Shown here: piece by piece, positions 1 to 9,390 of the stretch
Position numbering within the stretch: the stretch's first letter is position 1
Layout of the letters: every line of letters starts with the position of its first letter
Assembly (NCBI RefSeq): GCF_900110835.1
Contig: NZ_FOJG01000002.1
Coordinates: forward strand, 3,364,698-3,428,697
DNA from: Chitinophaga arvensicola
GTDB taxonomy: Bacteria > Bacteroidota > Bacteroidia > Chitinophagales > Chitinophagaceae
Length of the DNA: 64,000 nucleotides
Direction of reading: 5' to 3'
Translations under genes and position numbers: made by a program
The notes under the pieces: model-generated
Told to the model about the DNA's origin: nothing
What the model saw: the letters and a program-made list of their open reading frames with translations, nothing else
Database searches by the model: none

Positions 1-1836
1 GCACGTAACGTAAACATGCAGAACTGGTGGAATATTAATTTCGATAAAAGCCAGGCAGGGGAAGACTTCCAGCAGAATCCATACTGGGTGCTGAACAGAA
101 ACGTTACCGAAAACAGGAAAGACAATCTCATCGCATCCCTGAGCTTACGTTATGCGATCAACGACTGGCTGAACGTACAGATTCGTGGTAACGCCAACAA
201 AGCCTGGGATAAATACGAACTGAAAGCATATGCCGGTACACAAACTACCATTGCAGATGCCAACGGCCGCTATACCAACGATTACCTGACCAGCACCCAA
301 TATTATGGTGACCTGCTGGTATCCGGTAACAAAAAGCTGTCTGATAAACTCGGATTCAACTTCACTGCCGGTACCAGTATCAACGACCTCAAACAGGATC
401 ATAATTTTATTGACTCCAAAGATGCAGACCTGGCTTTCGCCAATGTATTCCATATCGGTAACATTAACCTGAGCCCGGCTGCGAAAATAACACCCACCGG
501 TTCCAGAAGACAGATCCAGTCTTTATTCGCTACCGCTGGTATTAACCTGAGTGAAAAAGTATTCCTGGACCTGACCGCCCGTAACGACTGGTCATCTACC
601 CTGGCATACACACCTACCATGAAAAAAGGGTACCTGTATTATTCCGCCGGTTTAAATACCATCCTGAGCGAAGTATTTAAAATGCCAGCCGCCATCACTT
701 ACTCAAAGATCCGTGCATCTTATGCAAAAGTAGGTAATGACGTAGATCAGTTTGTAACCAGACCTACCAACCAGATCATTTCCGGTACTTTGATCTCCAA
801 CATTGCTGGACCTTTTAACGGCGTAGCACTGAAACCTGAAATCACCACTTCCGTAGAAGTAGGTACAGAATGGAGATTCATGGATAACCGCCTGAACCTG
901 GATGTAACCTGGTACAACTCACACACTAAAAATCAATACTTCGATTTCCCGGTATCTGTAGGCTACCTCTATCCAAACGCTTACCTGAATGCGGGTGATG
1001 TACAAAACACCGGTATAGAAGCAACACTGGGCTACCAGGTAGTAAAACAAAAGAACTTCGGCTGGAACACAGCATTCAACTTCACCCGTAACAGGAACAA
1101 GCTGATCAAACTGGCGCCGCAGTTAAATGGTGATTATACCCTGACTCCAAGAGGCGATAACGTTAACACCTATGCGCTGGTGCTCCATGAAGGAAGTGCC
1201 TATGGCGACATTTACGGTAAGAAAGCCGTACGTGACGAAAGCGGTAAACTGGTGATAGATGATGAAAGCGGCAAGCCTAAAGCAGAAGACGGTAAATTAA
1301 CCTACCTCGGTAATCCAACACCAGACTTCCTGCTGGGATGGAGCAATACTATCAACCTGCACAAATTCAGCATCAACTTCCTGATCGATGGCCGTTTTGG
1401 TGGTAAAGTAATGAGTATCACACAAGCTATGATGGACCAGTATGGTGTATCAAAAGCCACCGGCGATGCACGTAAAAATGGTGGTGTAGATGTTCCTGCT
1501 GTATACGCCAGCGGTAAAGCCTATACCGGTAAAATCCCTGCTGACCTGTACTATGCAGGTATCGGCGGCCGTGCCGGTATCACCGAATTCTATATGTATG
1601 ATGCCACTAACATCCGCCTGAGAGAGTTATCTGTTAATTACAACTTCGCATTGAAACCAGGATTCTTCAAAGACCTGAAGCTTGGACTGGTAGCACGTAA
1701 CCTGTTCTTTATCACTAAAAAAGCGCCTTACGATCCTGAACTGAGTATGAGTACCGGTAACGGTGTGCAAGGTGTGGATGTATTTGGTTTACCATCTACC
1801 CGCAGCTTTGGATTGAACCTGAAATGTGCATTTTAA
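1..1836 (+). CDS. SusC/RagA-type TonB-linked outer-membrane transporter, C-terminal part
   Basis: The reading frame is already open at base 1, so the gene begins outside the window; 611 residues of the C-terminal beta-barrel remain. Alternating aromatic/polar strands, repeated NxxxxL..T/AR-DWSS segments and an aromatic-rich end finishing in Phe fit the SusC family barrel, whose full length is usually about 1000 residues. SusC proteins import oligosaccharides or other large nutrients through the outer membrane, powered by TonB, with a SusD lipoprotein as the lid. The SusD partner follows after 29 bases. No glycoside hydrolase sits next to the pair here, so the substrate cannot be inferred. Confidence 0.93.
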   Translation, partial: ARNVNMQNWWNINFDKSQAGEDFQQNPYWVLNRNVTENRKDNLIASLSLRYAINDWLNVQIRGNANKAWDKYELKAYAGTQTTIADANGRYTNDYLTSTQYYGDLLVSGNKKLSDKLGFNFTAGTSINDLKQDHNFIDSKDADLAFANVFHIGNINLSPAAKITPTGSRRQIQSLFATAGINLSEKVFLDLTARNDWSSTLAYTPTMKKGYLYYSAGLNTILSEVFKMPAAITYSKIRASYAKVGNDVDQFVTRPTNQIISGTLISNIAGPFNGVALKPEITTSVEVGTEWRFMDNRLNLDVTWYNSHTKNQYFDFPVSVGYLYPNAYLNAGDVQNTGIEATLGYQVVKQKNFGWNTAFNFTRNRNKLIKLAPQLNGDYTLTPRGDNVNTYALVLHEGSAYGDIYGKKAVRDESGKLVIDDESGKPKAEDGKLTYLGNPTPDFLLGWSNTINLHKFSINFLIDGRFGGKVMSITQAMMDQYGVSKATGDARKNGGVDVPAVYASGKAYTGKIPADLYYAGIGGRAGITEFYMYDATNIRLRELSVNYNFALKPGFFKDLKLGLVARNLFFITKKAPYDPELSMSTGNGVQGVDVFGLPSTRSFGLNLKCAF

Positions 1837-1865
1837 CCTGATTAAGAACAACAAAAACAAGAGCT

Positions 1866-3467
1866 ATGAATTATAAAATATTCAAAATAGCGAGTCTGGC
1901 CATGGCAGCCACACTATGCTTCAGCAGCTGTACCAAAAACTTTGAAGACATCAACAAAAACCCATATGGTTCTACGGATGAAGAGTTAGCGGCGGATTTT
2001 GCACTGGTTCCGGCTTTGCTGCAACAGGCACAACGCAGCATCTATCTCTATCAGCCGGCACCTACCTTCCAGCTGCAACAAAACCTGCTGAGTGATATTT
2101 ACAGTGGTTATATGATGTCGCCTACCCCCTTTGGCGGTAACATCAATAACATCACCTACAGCTTTGTAGATGGATGGATCAATACTACTTTCAGCACCGG
2201 TTATACCAATGTGATGAATCCCTGCTACAAAGTAGCTGCGTTCACCAAAGGAAAAGTACCTGATAGCTATGCCATGTCGCTGATCATCAAAGTGGAAGCC
2301 ATGCACCGGACTTCCGATATCTTTGGCCCGATCATCTACAGCAAATACAATACTCCTAACCCGGATGGTTCTATCGACTACGACAGCCAGAAAGATGCGT
2401 ACTATATGTTCTTTGATGAACTGAAAACCGCTATCGATATCCTGACACCATTGGCCGGCAAAGAATCATCTGCCTTGTTCAAAAAATCCGATCTCGTTTA
2501 CGGTGGTAGCTACAAACAATGGTTACAATTTGCCAACACCCTGCGTTTAAGACTCGCTTTACGTGTAGTAAACGTAGATGCTGCAAAAGCTAAACTGGAA
2601 GGTGAAGCCGCACTGGCAAATGCTGGTGGATTACTGCAAAGCTACAAGGATAACTTCACGGTGGATATCGGAACTACCACTCACCCGCTGAACACCGTTT
2701 GTGGTGCATGGGGCGATATCCTGATGGGTGCTCCCGTAGGTACTTACATGAACGGTTATAAAGATCCCCGTTTGCCGTTGTACTTCGAGAAAGCAACTGA
2801 TCCTGCTGTGAAAGACCAGTATATCGGTATCCGTAATGGTATCAATATCGATGGTAAAGCACGTTATGGTAGCTTCTCCAAACTGGTGGAACTGCCTGGT
2901 AAATTACAGCTCGTAACGGCTGCTGAAGCCTGGTTCCTGAAATCAGAAGCGGCTATCCGCCAATGGGCAGGTGCAGGTAATGCGCAAACCAATTACGAAA
3001 CCGGTATCCAGACTTCCTTCGATCAATATAAACTGGGAGATGCAAGTACTTATTACAATGATAACGCTTCACTGCCAGCACCATACATCGATCCAAAGGC
3101 GATCACTGCCGGCCAGAATGATATCAAAGCTGGTTCCCAATACCTGAGCACCGTTACCATCAAATGGGAAGAAGGTGTGTCAGTAGACAGGAAACTGGAA
3201 CGTATCATTACCCAGAAATGGATTGCCAATTTCCCTGAAGGAGAAGAAGCATGGGCTGAATTCCGCAGAACCGGTTACCCTAAACTGTTTCCGGTTGTAG
3301 TAAACAACAGTGGTGGTAAAGTAAGCACCACGGACTTTGTACGCAGAGCACCATTCCCAAGCAACGAATACGCTACCAATGGCGCTGGAGTTGCAAAGGC
3401 GGTGACTACCCTCAGCGAACCAAAAGACGTAGGTGGTACCCATCTGTGGTGGGATCCGAAAAAATAA
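1866..3467 (+). CDS. SusD/RagB-family nutrient-binding lipoprotein
   Basis: A 533-residue protein with a lipoprotein signal: a short hydrophobic stretch ends in CFSSC at residues 18-22, the second Cys being the likely lipidation site. The body is helix-rich with the N-terminal pattern KNFEDINKNP typical of the SusD-like branch that pairs with SusC. SusD proteins sit on the cell surface and cap the SusC barrel while binding ligand. It lies 29 bases downstream of the SusC gene and is almost certainly co-transcribed with it. The substrate is unknown. Confidence 0.93.
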   Translation: MNYKIFKIASLAMAATLCFSSCTKNFEDINKNPYGSTDEELAADFALVPALLQQAQRSIYLYQPAPTFQLQQNLLSDIYSGYMMSPTPFGGNINNITYSFVDGWINTTFSTGYTNVMNPCYKVAAFTKGKVPDSYAMSLIIKVEAMHRTSDIFGPIIYSKYNTPNPDGSIDYDSQKDAYYMFFDELKTAIDILTPLAGKESSALFKKSDLVYGGSYKQWLQFANTLRLRLALRVVNVDAAKAKLEGEAALANAGGLLQSYKDNFTVDIGTTTHPLNTVCGAWGDILMGAPVGTYMNGYKDPRLPLYFEKATDPAVKDQYIGIRNGINIDGKARYGSFSKLVELPGKLQLVTAAEAWFLKSEAAIRQWAGAGNAQTNYETGIQTSFDQYKLGDASTYYNDNASLPAPYIDPKAITAGQNDIKAGSQYLSTVTIKWEEGVSVDRKLERIITQKWIANFPEGEEAWAEFRRTGYPKLFPVVVNNSGGKVSTTDFVRRAPFPSNEYATNGAGVAKAVTTLSEPKDVGGTHLWWDPKK

Positions 3468-3502
3468 TAACATTCTTATTTTGAATCGCGTGCATAAAAA
3501 AG

Positions 3503-3524
3503 GCCGGTCCTGTTGAGGACCGGC
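3503..3524 (-). terminator. Hairpin with A/T flank downstream of SusD
   Basis: Perfect 8-bp stem GCCGGTCC / GGACCGGC around loop TGTTGA. The run of six A residues just left of it becomes a T run on the minus strand, so it would act best for leftward transcription, although it also lies 35 bases after the SusD stop. Its stem core (GCCGGTC) recurs in the hairpin at 3672-3693. Confidence 0.5.
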
Positions 3525-3671
3525 ATTCATTCAACAAACGCGAGGAAGAATAAATAATATTTTTCAATCAACATAGGTCACATTCAAAGATTACCGCCGT
3601 TGGTATTCCTGCTGACGGCACTTTTTAGAGAACAAATTTTCTGGATTTTCATAGGAATTGGACAAAAAGAA

Positions 3672-3693
3672 GCCGGTCTTACCAAAGACCGGC
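3672..3693. terminator. Bidirectional rho-independent terminator
   Basis: Perfect 9-bp stem GCCGGTCTT / AAGACCGGC with a four-base loop ACCA. T-rich sequence follows on the plus strand and A-rich sequence precedes it, so it can stop both the SusC-SusD transcript and the converging esterase transcript, whose stop codon is 22 bases away. Confidence 0.75.
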
Positions 3694-3714
3694 CTTTCTT
3701 TTTATAATACCTTT

Positions 3715-4527
3715 TTACTTATTGAAAAACTGCTGGAAGAATAACAACTGGTACTTGACCGCATTGGCCCAGTATTGCCAGTTGTGCTCTCCTGGCCGTT
3801 CCGTATAGTCGTGATTGATACCCGCCAGTAATAATTTTTTATGAAGATCCCGGTTTACATCAATAAAGAAATCCTTTACACCGCAATCAACAATAATAGA
3901 CAAGGCACCCGGTTTCAGGCTATCTACCTGTTTTATAACCGTATAGTCGTACCAGTTGGCACCGTCCGTACCTGGTTCTCCCAGGCGTTTCTTCAGATCC
4001 CAGTTTTTGGGAAACGGCCGAAAATCCACGCCACCACTCATACTCCCGGCAGCGCCGAATACATCCTGGTGACGGATCGCCAGGAACAGGGCGCCGTGGC
4101 CACCCATGCTCAGGCCGGCGATGGCCCGGTGAGCGGGTTCCGGTAAAGTCTGATAATGCTGGTCTATGTATGCCGGGATTTCTTTGGACACATAGGTTTC
4201 AAAACGCATGCTGCTATCTACCGGGCTGTCGAAGTACCAGCTGGTCACCGCGCCATCCGGGCAAACGATCATGCATTGATAAGTATCGGCCAGTTCCTTG
4301 ATAACAGGCACATTGGTGACCCAGTTGGCGAAATTACCACCGGCGCCATGCAGCAGGTATACCACCGGGTAGCGTTGTGTACCGCTTTTGTAGGAGGCAG
4401 GCTTGATCACTACGCATTTATAGGCGCGACGCATTTTCTGGCTGTGAATGGAAACGGTATCCACATCGGCGGCCCTGGCTGTTTGCACCAGGCAGATCAA
4501 CAGTAATAACCGGGCTAGTTGTTTCAT
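3715..4527 (-). CDS. Secreted alpha/beta-hydrolase esterase (esterase D / Fes-like)
   Basis: From the ATG at 4527 the product is 270 residues and begins with a clean signal peptide (MKQLARLLLL...TARA); a longer frame to 4572 would add 15 residues ahead of it and spoil that signal. The nucleophile elbow GLSMGG holds Ser140, with Asp219 and His248 as likely triad partners and an oxyanion HGAGG near residue 60. The family (PF00756) includes feruloyl/acetyl esterases and enterochelin esterases. It converges on the SusD gene across two hairpins. A role in removing acyl groups from glycans is possible but only an inference from the SusC/D neighbour. Confidence 0.85.
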   Translation of the reverse strand: MKQLARLLLLICLVQTARAADVDTVSIHSQKMRRAYKCVVIKPASYKSGTQRYPVVYLLHGAGGNFANWVTNVPVIKELADTYQCMIVCPDGAVTSWYFDSPVDSSMRFETYVSKEIPAYIDQHYQTLPEPAHRAIAGLSMGGHGALFLAIRHQDVFGAAGSMSGGVDFRPFPKNWDLKKRLGEPGTDGANWYDYTVIKQVDSLKPGALSIIVDCGVKDFFIDVNRDLHKKLLLAGINHDYTERPGEHNWQYWANAVKYQLLFFQQFFNK

Positions 4528-4560
4528 AACATTGACTTTTAAAAGGATCTTAAAAAGTAA

Positions 4561-4590
4561 GGCGGCTATCATCCGGAGATGATAGCCGCC
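4561..4590 (-). terminator. Terminator after the M1 peptidase gene
   Basis: Perfect 13-bp stem GGCGGCTATCATC / GATGATAGCCGCC with loop CGGA, starting 21 bases after the M1 peptidase stop. On the minus strand the stem is followed by TTACTTTTTAA. It lies only 33 bases upstream of the esterase start, so esterase expression may depend on readthrough. Confidence 0.75.
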
Positions 4591-4611
4591 ACAAAATATA
4601 AAATAGCTGGT

Positions 4612-6936
4612 TTATTTTGTACTTGCTTTCTTCATCGGGTTATCACCGGTAGAAGCGCCCCGAATGGTACCGGCCGCCTTGAATAACTCAAATTTAGAAG
4701 GTGAAGCGGTACGTGGCCAGCTGTTATTGCTTTCGTCAATATCGGCGGTTTCGCGCAACGGATCGAGCTTTACAGACACTACGGCTTTATCCTTTGCAAA
4801 TACTTTGGTCACCTCATTTTCATTCTTACGCCAGATATAGGCGGAGATCCGGTCGGTTTCTTTTGTACCATCGGCAAAAGTCCATTCAATGATGAGTGGC
4901 ATTACCAGGCCGCCTTTATTGGAGAAAGTTACCTGGTAGAAATTCTTTTTGCTATCGTACAATGCTTTTTCTTCTTTGCTTAAACCGTTGTAAAATTCAT
5001 TATAAGCAGCTTTATCTTCCGGGCTTACTTCAAAGCGGTTCCATTTGCTGTAGAAATCCTGCAGGCTGGTATCCTGATCCACGGCATATTTCACGCCGGC
5101 TGCTTTGTTCCGCTGCCTGGCCACGTGATCCATATTTTTATCGTAGGCAGCTTTGGCCGATTGGGCGGTTTCTTCCGGATTTTTGCCATCCATGCGATAC
5201 CATTTCAGGCTGTCGATGGAAATATCCACCGGTTCAGTTCCAAAGAACCAGCCGCGCCAGAACCAGTCCAGGTCTACCGCAGAGGCATCTTCCATAGTGC
5301 GGAAGAAGTCGGCCGGAGTAGGATGTTTAAATGCCCAACGGCGTGCATATTCACGGAAGGCAAAATCAAACAGCTCACGCCCCATAATGGTTTCCCGCAT
5401 GATATTCAGTCCTGTAGCCGGTTTAGCATAGGCATTGGGCCCAAACTGCACAATGTTTTCAGAATTGGTCATGATAGGTTCCAGCTGATCTTTCGGCATC
5501 TTCATATAATCCACGATCTTATGTGCAGGGCCACGGCCGGAAGGGAAGTTACTGTCCCATTCCTGTTCGGCCATAAACTGGCAGAAGGTATTCAGTCCTT
5601 CGTCCATCCAGGTCCATTGTCTTTCGTCGGAGTTGACGATCATCGGGAAGAAGTTATGTCCCACTTCGTGGATGATAACCCCGATCATACCGTTCTTGGT
5701 AGCTTCAGAATAGGTACCATCTTTATCGGCGCGGCCATAGTTGAAGCAGATCATAGGATATTCCATACCGTTGGCGGCTTCCACCGAAATGGCCACCGGG
5801 TAAGGATAAGGAATCGTATGTTTTGAATATGATTTCAGCGTATGTGCTACTACTTTGGAAGAATAACGGCGATACAGCGGATAAGCTTCCGGACCATAAT
5901 ACGACATGGCCATTACCTTATTGCCTTCCACGTTGGTAGCGAGGGCATCCCACACCAGGCGGCGGGAAGATACCCAGGCAAAGTCGCGCACATTCTGTGC
6001 CTCATATACCCAGGTGGTGGTTTTGCCGGCATGTCCCTGTATGGCTTTCTTTGCTTCATCCAGGCTCACCACTTCCACCGGCTCCTTGCTGTTCTGTGCC
6101 TGCTGCCAGCGCTGGAATTGCGCAGGAGAAAGCACTTCCCTGTAATTCTGGCATTCACCTGTAGCGCCTACCACATGGTCCGATGGTACGGTCATGCGCA
6201 CACGGAAATTGCCAAAGGTGAGGGCAAATTCACCACGGCCGGTAAACTGCTTGTTCTGCCATCCCTGGAAATCAGAGTATACGGCCAGTCGCGGGTACCA
6301 CTGGGAAATGGTGTAGAGGTAATTTTTATCTTCCGGGAAATATTCATATCCGCCCCGGCCACCAACGGTCATCCGGTCGGACAGGTTATACCACCAGTTT
6401 ACTTTGAATTTATATTTCTCTCCCGGCATCAATGGCTTAGGCAGATCGATGCGGAGCATGGTCTGATTGATGGTGTAGGGCAATGCTTTTCCATCTCCAT
6501 CGGTCAGTTTTACAATCTTTACGCCCAGGTCCTTACCAGAAGGCAGGAGGCTGTTGAGCGTAGCCATGGTCATTTTATCCGACATCCGGCTTTCATTGAA
6601 CTGCTGGTTATCGCCTTTGGCGTCATGCTCATTTTCATCGAGCTGTAACCAGAGGTAGGTGAGCGGATCGGGCGAGTTATTGAAGTAAGTAACCGTTTCT
6701 GCACCCGTCAGTTTTTGCTTTTCATCATCCAGTTGCGCTTCTATATCATAATCGGCCCGTTGCTGCCAGTATTTTGGTCCGGGCGCACCGGAAGCGGAGC
6801 GGTACATATTCGGTGTCTGCAACATCGTTCCCAGCTGCTCGAAACGGTTGCCATGGTTGGAGCCCGGGTTGTTTTGCGCCTGCAGCGACAACACGCTGCA
6901 ACACAATACCCCGGCGAGGTAAAGTTGTTTTCTCAT
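4612..6936 (-). CDS. Secreted M1-family zinc metallopeptidase
   Basis: A 774-residue protein with signal peptide MRKQLYLAGVLCCSVLSLQA. The gluzincin zinc site is complete: HEVGH at 423-427 and the third ligand Glu446 exactly 19 residues after the second His. GMEYP at 390-394 stands where M1 aminopeptidases have GxMEN. The N-terminal half is the beta-rich M1 domain; the C-terminal 200 residues are not clearly assignable. It acts outside the inner membrane as an aminopeptidase-like enzyme; the substrate is unknown. The HupE-like gene lies 7 bases upstream, so the two form an operon. Confidence 0.92.
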   Translation of the reverse strand: MRKQLYLAGVLCCSVLSLQAQNNPGSNHGNRFEQLGTMLQTPNMYRSASGAPGPKYWQQRADYDIEAQLDDEKQKLTGAETVTYFNNSPDPLTYLWLQLDENEHDAKGDNQQFNESRMSDKMTMATLNSLLPSGKDLGVKIVKLTDGDGKALPYTINQTMLRIDLPKPLMPGEKYKFKVNWWYNLSDRMTVGGRGGYEYFPEDKNYLYTISQWYPRLAVYSDFQGWQNKQFTGRGEFALTFGNFRVRMTVPSDHVVGATGECQNYREVLSPAQFQRWQQAQNSKEPVEVVSLDEAKKAIQGHAGKTTTWVYEAQNVRDFAWVSSRRLVWDALATNVEGNKVMAMSYYGPEAYPLYRRYSSKVVAHTLKSYSKHTIPYPYPVAISVEAANGMEYPMICFNYGRADKDGTYSEATKNGMIGVIIHEVGHNFFPMIVNSDERQWTWMDEGLNTFCQFMAEQEWDSNFPSGRGPAHKIVDYMKMPKDQLEPIMTNSENIVQFGPNAYAKPATGLNIMRETIMGRELFDFAFREYARRWAFKHPTPADFFRTMEDASAVDLDWFWRGWFFGTEPVDISIDSLKWYRMDGKNPEETAQSAKAAYDKNMDHVARQRNKAAGVKYAVDQDTSLQDFYSKWNRFEVSPEDKAAYNEFYNGLSKEEKALYDSKKNFYQVTFSNKGGLVMPLIIEWTFADGTKETDRISAYIWRKNENEVTKVFAKDKAVVSVKLDPLRETADIDESNNSWPRTASPSKFELFKAAGTIRGASTGDNPMKKASTK

Positions 6937-6943
6937 AAACAGT

Positions 6944-7525
6944 TTATATAAACAGCGCTCTAACGCCTTGTATCACCATTAAAAAAGCAACGCCAAAAGT
7001 GGCCGAAGAAAGGAACATATTCCAGTCGCGGCGTTTTACGCGCCCAAATTGCACGATCCAGGTGGAGATGAGCAGTATGCACATCACGATAATGATCTGT
7101 CCGAATTCCAGCCCCAAATTGAATCCCAGGAGTGGTTTAACGATGTTTGCCTGGCTTCCCAGCAAACTTTTCAGGTAATTGGAAAAACCGAGTCCATGGA
7201 TCAAACCGAAAAATAAAGCGTAAAAGTAGTTGAGCTGCAGGTTTTGCGGTGCTTCGTCTTTCCGGATAATATTCGACAGGGCGGTGACACAGATCGTGAC
7301 CGGTATCAGGAACTCAATCAGTGCCGCCGGTATACGGATAATATGTAATACACTCAACGCCAGGGTAATGGAATGTCCTACCGTAAATGCGGTGACCAAT
7401 ACCAGCACTTTTTTCCAGTCGCGCAGCAGGTAAATGGCACTCAACGCTATTACAAAGAGAATATGATCATAAGCATCCCAATTAATAATATGTTGCCACC
7501 CCAGCTCAAAATACAATCCATCCAT
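6944..7525 (-). CDS. HupE/UreJ-like integral membrane protein
   Basis: From the ATG at 7525 (the frame also allows a GTG two codons earlier) this is a 193-residue, very hydrophobic protein with about six membrane segments. The early motif WDHxxF-like (NWDAYDHILFVIAL) and VTAFTVGHSITLAL with a conserved His are hallmarks of the HupE/UreJ_2 family. HupE/UreJ proteins are linked to nickel uptake for hydrogenase or urease, but this branch sits next to an M1 peptidase and not a nickel enzyme, so a metal-transport role is only suggestive. First gene of a two-gene operon with the peptidase. Confidence 0.85.
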   Translation of the reverse strand: MDGLYFELGWQHIINWDAYDHILFVIALSAIYLLRDWKKVLVLVTAFTVGHSITLALSVLHIIRIPAALIEFLIPVTICVTALSNIIRKDEAPQNLQLNYFYALFFGLIHGLGFSNYLKSLLGSQANIVKPLLGFNLGLEFGQIIIVMCILLISTWIVQFGRVKRRDWNMFLSSATFGVAFLMVIQGVRALFI

Positions 7526-7596
7526 TGCCACTGCTTTTCTTTAATTTCGGGTAATAATAGAAAGTAAAAGTTAATTTTTTAAAAAATATTAGTCCA

Positions 7597-8085
7597 GTGG
7601 GTTTATTATTATGTAAATGGTGGATGACTTTATGGCTAACCGCCTTCCACCCTTTCTATGCCAGCGTTACCGAGATTTCCCATGATGCGGGCAAAAAAGA
7701 GCTACAGGTCAGTTGCCGCATTTTCGCGGACGACCTGGAAAATACCCTCAAAGCACAGTATAAAACTTCCTTTGATATTACCCGCCCTGCCAATCGCAAG
7801 CAGGTAGAGGGCTACATCGCTGCTTATCTTTCTCAACATCTTGCAGTAACACTGGATGGCAAAAATGTACCCCTGCATTTTATCGGATATAAGATAGAAG
7901 AAGATGCAGTATGGAGCTTCCTGGAAGCGGAAAATGTGCCGGTTCCAAAGAAGGTGCAGGTGAAGAATGATGTGTTATATGAACGGCATCCTACACAGAC
8001 CAATATGATTCATGTATTAGTAGGTGGCGAGCGGAAGAGTACGAAGCTGGATAACCCGAAGGATATGGCGGTGATGGGGTTTTAG
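7597..8085 (+). CDS. DUF6702-like small secreted protein
   Basis: A 162-residue protein starting at GTG 7597 (an ATG at 7624 is an alternative that would cut the signal segment short). A short hydrophobic N-terminus leads into HPFYASVTEISHD, the opening typical of DUF6702 proteins in Bacteroidota, followed by a C-terminal segment with NMIHVLVGGERKS. Function is unknown. It is transcribed away from the HupE-M1 pair. Its stop codon lies one base from the stop of the converging CoA-ligase gene, leaving no room for a terminator. Confidence 0.75.
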   Translation: MGLLLCKWWMTLWLTAFHPFYASVTEISHDAGKKELQVSCRIFADDLENTLKAQYKTSFDITRPANRKQVEGYIAAYLSQHLAVTLDGKNVPLHFIGYKIEEDAVWSFLEAENVPVPKKVQVKNDVLYERHPTQTNMIHVLVGGERKSTKLDNPKDMAVMGF

Positions 8086-8086
8086 C

Positions 8087-9379
8087 CTAACTCCTGTTAT
8101 CCAGAAACTTCACCGGCTTACGACTGTTCTCCGGAAACTGCATCCGCATAATCTCCTGCTGACTGGTATATCTCACCTGCGGAATCACGCGCAGCTTTGC
8201 CTGCAGATATGATTTTATTTTGCGGTCCATCTCTTCAGATTCCTCCTTTGGCCAGAGGTGCAATAGTATTTCATCAGTACCGAGTTCATTGGAAAATACT
8301 TCCACTACAAACTCTTTCACATCTTCCATATCATTCAGCAAATCAAAAAGCGCTGGTGGATACAGGGTAGTACCTTTGTATTTGATCATCTGTTTTTTAC
8401 GTCCTATTACGGGAGATAGACGAAGCGTATGTCGTCCGCAGCTGCAGGCTTCGTGATGATACTGGCAGATATCGCCGGTTTTGTAACGCAGCAGGGGCAT
8501 GCCTTCTACGCCTAGTGTAGTGATAGTTACCTCTCCTTCTTCACCTGGTGCAACAGGTTGATTATTTTCATCGAGCAATTCCACATACAGTAATTCCGGG
8601 TGATGATGCCCGCCGTGGCCGGCTTTGCATTCGGTAAATGCCGTCTGCATTTCTGTGGAAGCATAGGTAGAATAAAGCTGGATATTCCACTGCTCGGTTA
8701 TTTTCTTTCCCAGTACGTTCAGCGAAAAATCGGTATTGCGGATATTTTCTCCGATGCATACCGCCTTTTTAACAGAAGTCTGGTTTACATCAATGTGATG
8801 TTCCTTGGCGTAGGCAATCAGTTTCACGATAAAGGAAGGAACACCAACGATGGTGGTTGGTTGAATACGCTGGATATTTTCCCATTGCATGCTCGGTACA
8901 CCAGGCCCTACACGTAATACACCGGCGCCCAGTTTGCGGATACCGTTGTAATAAGCCATTCCTGCCATAAACTGACGGTCCAGTGTGAGCATGAGCTGGT
9001 AAATATCGCTATCAGTACCATCGGCGCAGCAGAAAGAAATGTATTCGTTATAGCTGAGCCGTTGCAGGTCTTTTTCCGTTAAAGCAATAATCACCGGCCG
9101 GCCTAAAGTACCAGAAGTAGTGGTGTATTCGGCTATTTTACTTTTATCTACACAAAGAAATTCCCAGTTATGTTCCTGCAGATCTTCTTTTGTTACCGGT
9201 GGAATCTGTGAGAAGGCTTCCAGCGATTGAACCTGGTCTGCCGCAATGCCGTGTTTTTTAAACCATGCTTTATAGAATGGTGAAAACTCACGCAGGTAAC
9301 CCAGCAGGCGCATTACTTCCTTTTCCTGGTAAGCCCTGATAGCTGCTTTCGACTGTAGTTCAATATCCGGTATATACAT
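8087..9379 (-). CDS. Phenylacetate-CoA-ligase-like acyl/aryl-CoA or ACP ligase
   Basis: A 430-residue adenylate-forming enzyme of the PaaK-like branch. The ATP-binding loop TTSGTLGRP is at 87-95 and the adenylate motif YASTE at 239-243; a Cys/His-rich stretch (CQYHHEACSCGRH) near 307-319 resembles the metal-binding loop seen in some PaaK-like proteins. In aryl-polyene/flexirubin clusters this enzyme is thought to activate the aromatic starter acid, here 4-hydroxycinnamate from the ammonia-lyase at the other end of the cluster. Last gene of the 25-gene pigment run, 11 bases after acpS. Confidence 0.85.
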   Translation of the reverse strand: MYIPDIELQSKAAIRAYQEKEVMRLLGYLREFSPFYKAWFKKHGIAADQVQSLEAFSQIPPVTKEDLQEHNWEFLCVDKSKIAEYTTTSGTLGRPVIIALTEKDLQRLSYNEYISFCCADGTDSDIYQLMLTLDRQFMAGMAYYNGIRKLGAGVLRVGPGVPSMQWENIQRIQPTTIVGVPSFIVKLIAYAKEHHIDVNQTSVKKAVCIGENIRNTDFSLNVLGKKITEQWNIQLYSTYASTEMQTAFTECKAGHGGHHHPELLYVELLDENNQPVAPGEEGEVTITTLGVEGMPLLRYKTGDICQYHHEACSCGRHTLRLSPVIGRKKQMIKYKGTTLYPPALFDLLNDMEDVKEFVVEVFSNELGTDEILLHLWPKEESEEMDRKIKSYLQAKLRVIPQVRYTSQQEIMRMQFPENSRKPVKFLDNRS

Positions 9380-9390
9380 CTGCTATAAAT

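Noticed and set aside
1..4527. Polysaccharide utilisation locus
   Set aside because: SusC, SusD and an esterase are present, but the esterase is convergent and no glycoside hydrolase or regulator is next to the pair within the window.
5125..6648. Two long plus-strand frames (233 and 268 codons) opposite the M1 peptidase gene
   Set aside because: They lie fully antisense to a gene with clear zinc-site motifs, show no family motifs and have protein-unlike composition.
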